From: a bacterium
Lineage (GTDB): Bacteria; Chlamydiota; Chlamydiia; Chlamydiales; JAFEGQ01
DNA length: 7,758 nt
Direction: 5' to 3'
NCBI GenBank assembly: GCA_021809305.1
Contig: JAKBAF010000053.1
Location: 1 to 7,758, forward strand
Part shown: piece after piece, positions 6,420 through 7,758 of the stretch
Position numbering within the stretch: position 1 is the stretch's first letter
How the letters are laid out: each line of letters opens with the position of its first letter
Position numbers and translations under genes: made by a program
The notes under the pieces: generated by a model
Database searches by the model: none
Seen by the model: the letters and a program-made list of their open reading frames with translations, nothing else
Told to the model about the DNA's origin: nothing

Positions 6420-6425
6420 ATCGAG

Positions 6426-7758
6426 ATGGAAGAGCGCACTAGGATCACTTCTCAATATAGGAGGCTTGAGGGGCCCCCCATGCGTGGACGTGAACTTGGC
6501 AGTGGAGGCTTTGGCGACGTCTACTACGGCGTCTACAAGGGGCATGAGGTGGCGATCAAAACGCTACAGCGCGTAGCGCCCGATCAGATAGCGCAATTTG
6601 AGTACGAAGTGAAGATCATGGAGCGACTTAACCATCCAAGAGTTGTGCAGTTCCTTGGAGTCGATGTACGAGAGGGTAGTTACTCCTTAGTGATGGAATA
6701 CATGCCTGGCGGCCCTCTCGATGAGCTCCTTAGAAGCTCAAGGAGGATCTCTCCAAAGGATCTCTATCAAATAGGAGTGGATATTGCTGCAGGCATAGCC
6801 TATTTGCACAAAAACGGAGTGACGCACAACGATTTAAAAAGTCCAAATGTCCTGCTCGACAATTGGTGGAGAGCAAAAGTGTGCGACTTTGGCTTTTCGA
6901 AAATAAGAAGCGAAAATGCTACTTTCGGAACCTGCGTCTCATGGTCTTGGGCTTGGTCGGCGCCAGAACTACTGGGTGATAATCCACGCAATTCTATGGC
7001 GGCGGATATCTATAGCTTTGGAGTGCTCTTGTGGGAGCTTGGAGCGCGTCTGCCCCCTCTGCAGGGGTTAAACCCAGGGGTTATTGCCAAACGTGTGACA
7101 GAGGGCAATCGCGACCCAATTAGCGAATGGACGCCGGGTCCGATGAAAGAGGTCATTATACGGTGCTGGAACCTCAATCCAAACGAGCGTCCTACAATAG
7201 ACGAGGCGCTTTTGTACTTGCAAGAACATGCAATAGCGCCACTAGCACCTGTAGAAGCTCTCCAGCTAGAATCAGGAGTGTTTGATGGGGAGAAGGTCGA
7301 AGGGGAAGAAGAGCAGGCGCGTTTGTTAATCGAGATGGCGCACTGCTCTTTTACCTCTCTTTCGTTTAAGGGGTGGAAGACGCTGACAGACAAGCTTCTC
7401 CTCCCCATATTAGAGAGCTCTCCACACCTTACCCTACTCGATCTTAGCGACTGCCCTAACGTCTCTGCATTCGCCCTAAAGGACCTCTTTAGTCGGTGCC
7501 AGCAGGTTATCCGCCTCTCCCTTAATGGCTGGTCGCAATTGATGCTTTTTCCTAAGACGGGACTTCCTCCCCACTTAACTCACCTAAGCCTTGATGGAGC
7601 AAGCCTTGCCAGCCTCTCTCTTGAATCTCCGAAACTCCTCGCTCTCTCTTTACAGGGCTGCTCCCGTCTAGCACAACTCTCTCTATCGACACCTCTTCTT
7701 AAAAGGCTCGATCTTGCGGGCTGCGTAGCGCTGAAAGCCGATGCTCTGAGGGCCCTTT
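6426..7758 (+). CDS. eukaryotic-type (TKL-like) protein kinase with C-terminal leucine-rich repeats, 3'-truncated by the window edge
   Basis: 444 codons are visible without a stop. The kinase domain (about 20-275) has a glycine loop GSGGFGDVY (25-33), ATP-anchoring K45 in VAIK, helix-C Glu (probably E61), catalytic loop THNDLKSPNVLLD with base D136, K138 and N141, metal-binding D154 in DFG, SAPELL in place of the APE motif, DIYSFGVLLWEL, and RCWNLNPNERP near the end. These are signatures of tyrosine-kinase-like Ser/Thr kinases, not of bacterial PknB-type Hanks kinases. The usual HRD is HND, a non-RD form, but all catalytic residues remain. After an acidic linker (about 290-305), leucine-rich repeats run from about 335 to the edge (LTLLDLSDCPNV; LKRLDLAGCVAL). 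No signal peptide or membrane helix is seen. Such kinase-LRR proteins in host-associated bacteria suggest an effector for host proteins, or an internal regulator; the sequence does not decide. Confidence 0.9.
   Translation, partial: MEERTRITSQYRRLEGPPMRGRELGSGGFGDVYYGVYKGHEVAIKTLQRVAPDQIAQFEYEVKIMERLNHPRVVQFLGVDVREGSYSLVMEYMPGGPLDELLRSSRRISPKDLYQIGVDIAAGIAYLHKNGVTHNDLKSPNVLLDNWWRAKVCDFGFSKIRSENATFGTCVSWSWAWSAPELLGDNPRNSMAADIYSFGVLLWELGARLPPLQGLNPGVIAKRVTEGNRDPISEWTPGPMKEVIIRCWNLNPNERPTIDEALLYLQEHAIAPLAPVEALQLESGVFDGEKVEGEEEQARLLIEMAHCSFTSLSFKGWKTLTDKLLLPILESSPHLTLLDLSDCPNVSAFALKDLFSRCQQVIRLSLNGWSQLMLFPKTGLPPHLTHLSLDGASLASLSLESPKLLALSLQGCSRLAQLSLSTPLLKRLDLAGCVALKADALRAL

Larger units (their letters stand above)
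5527..6425. other. 899-base intergenic region without an intact gene
   Basis: No convincing full-length coding region was found on either strand. It holds tandem hairpins (5536-5584), a 15-bp hairpin (5636-5668), a short transposase-family remnant on the minus strand (5679-5774) with promoter-like sequence behind it, two tail-to-tail copies of a structured repeat (5901-6061 and 6069-6238), a partial third copy (about 6252-6299), and the leader and ribosome binding site of the downstream kinase. The stretches 5585-5635 and 5834-5900 show nothing I can assign, apart from two GCTAGC palindromes in the latter. Confidence 0.75.

Noticed and set aside
5527..6425. CRISPR array
   Set aside because: Only two full repeat copies exist, in opposite orientation and about 160 nt long, without regular spacers.
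7010..7408. 132-codon minus-strand open frame
   Set aside because: It is antisense to the kinase C-lobe and linker, which has clear motifs in the plus frame. The composition is Ser/Arg-rich without motifs.

Overview
The window most likely comes from a member of the Chlamydiota, probably an environmental, amoeba-associated lineage rather than a Chlamydia pathogen. The main evidence is the 5'-truncated glucose-6-phosphate isomerase at the left edge. Its residue pattern follows the chlamydial enzyme as I remember it (SKSGTTLET, GSPMDD, GIWNR.FLG, GNRPSS, FDQEGV.LGK). A eukaryotic-type protein kinase fused to leucine-rich repeats at the right edge also suits a large-genome, protist-associated bacterium. 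The species is not identified.

Layout, left to right. (1) The 3' two-thirds of pgi, 1-1030. (2) A 48-base gap with a run of nine T's. (3) A membrane-anchored class III nucleotide cyclase, 1079-3742, with a large extracytoplasmic sensor region, HAMP and a complete catalytic domain. (4) A sensor histidine kinase of PhoR/WalK architecture, 3739-5526, which overlaps the cyclase by ATGA. The pair looks like a translationally coupled signalling unit joining cAMP production to a phosphorelay, with no response regulator in view. (5) A roughly 900-base intergenic region, 5527-6425, with no intact gene but much structure: three strong hairpins, a 31-residue N-terminal remnant of an Rpn/PD-(D/E)XK transposase-family protein on the minus strand, and two tail-to-tail copies of a roughly 160-170 nt structured repeat with a third partial copy. 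(6) A protein kinase of tyrosine-kinase-like (TKL) type with C-terminal leucine-rich repeats, 6426 to the window end, open at the 3' side.

The least expected content is in the intergenic region. The two repeat copies have diverged, but their differences fall so that the same stems still form, including two compensatory pair changes in a 5-bp hairpin capped by a GGNA tetraloop. This suggests an element acting as structured RNA, or a mobile element whose fold is under selection, rather than random intergenic DNA. Beside it lies a transposase-family remnant that still has its start, ribosome binding site and a plausible promoter, so the region looks like a landing site for mobile DNA between a housekeeping/signalling block and an accessory kinase gene.
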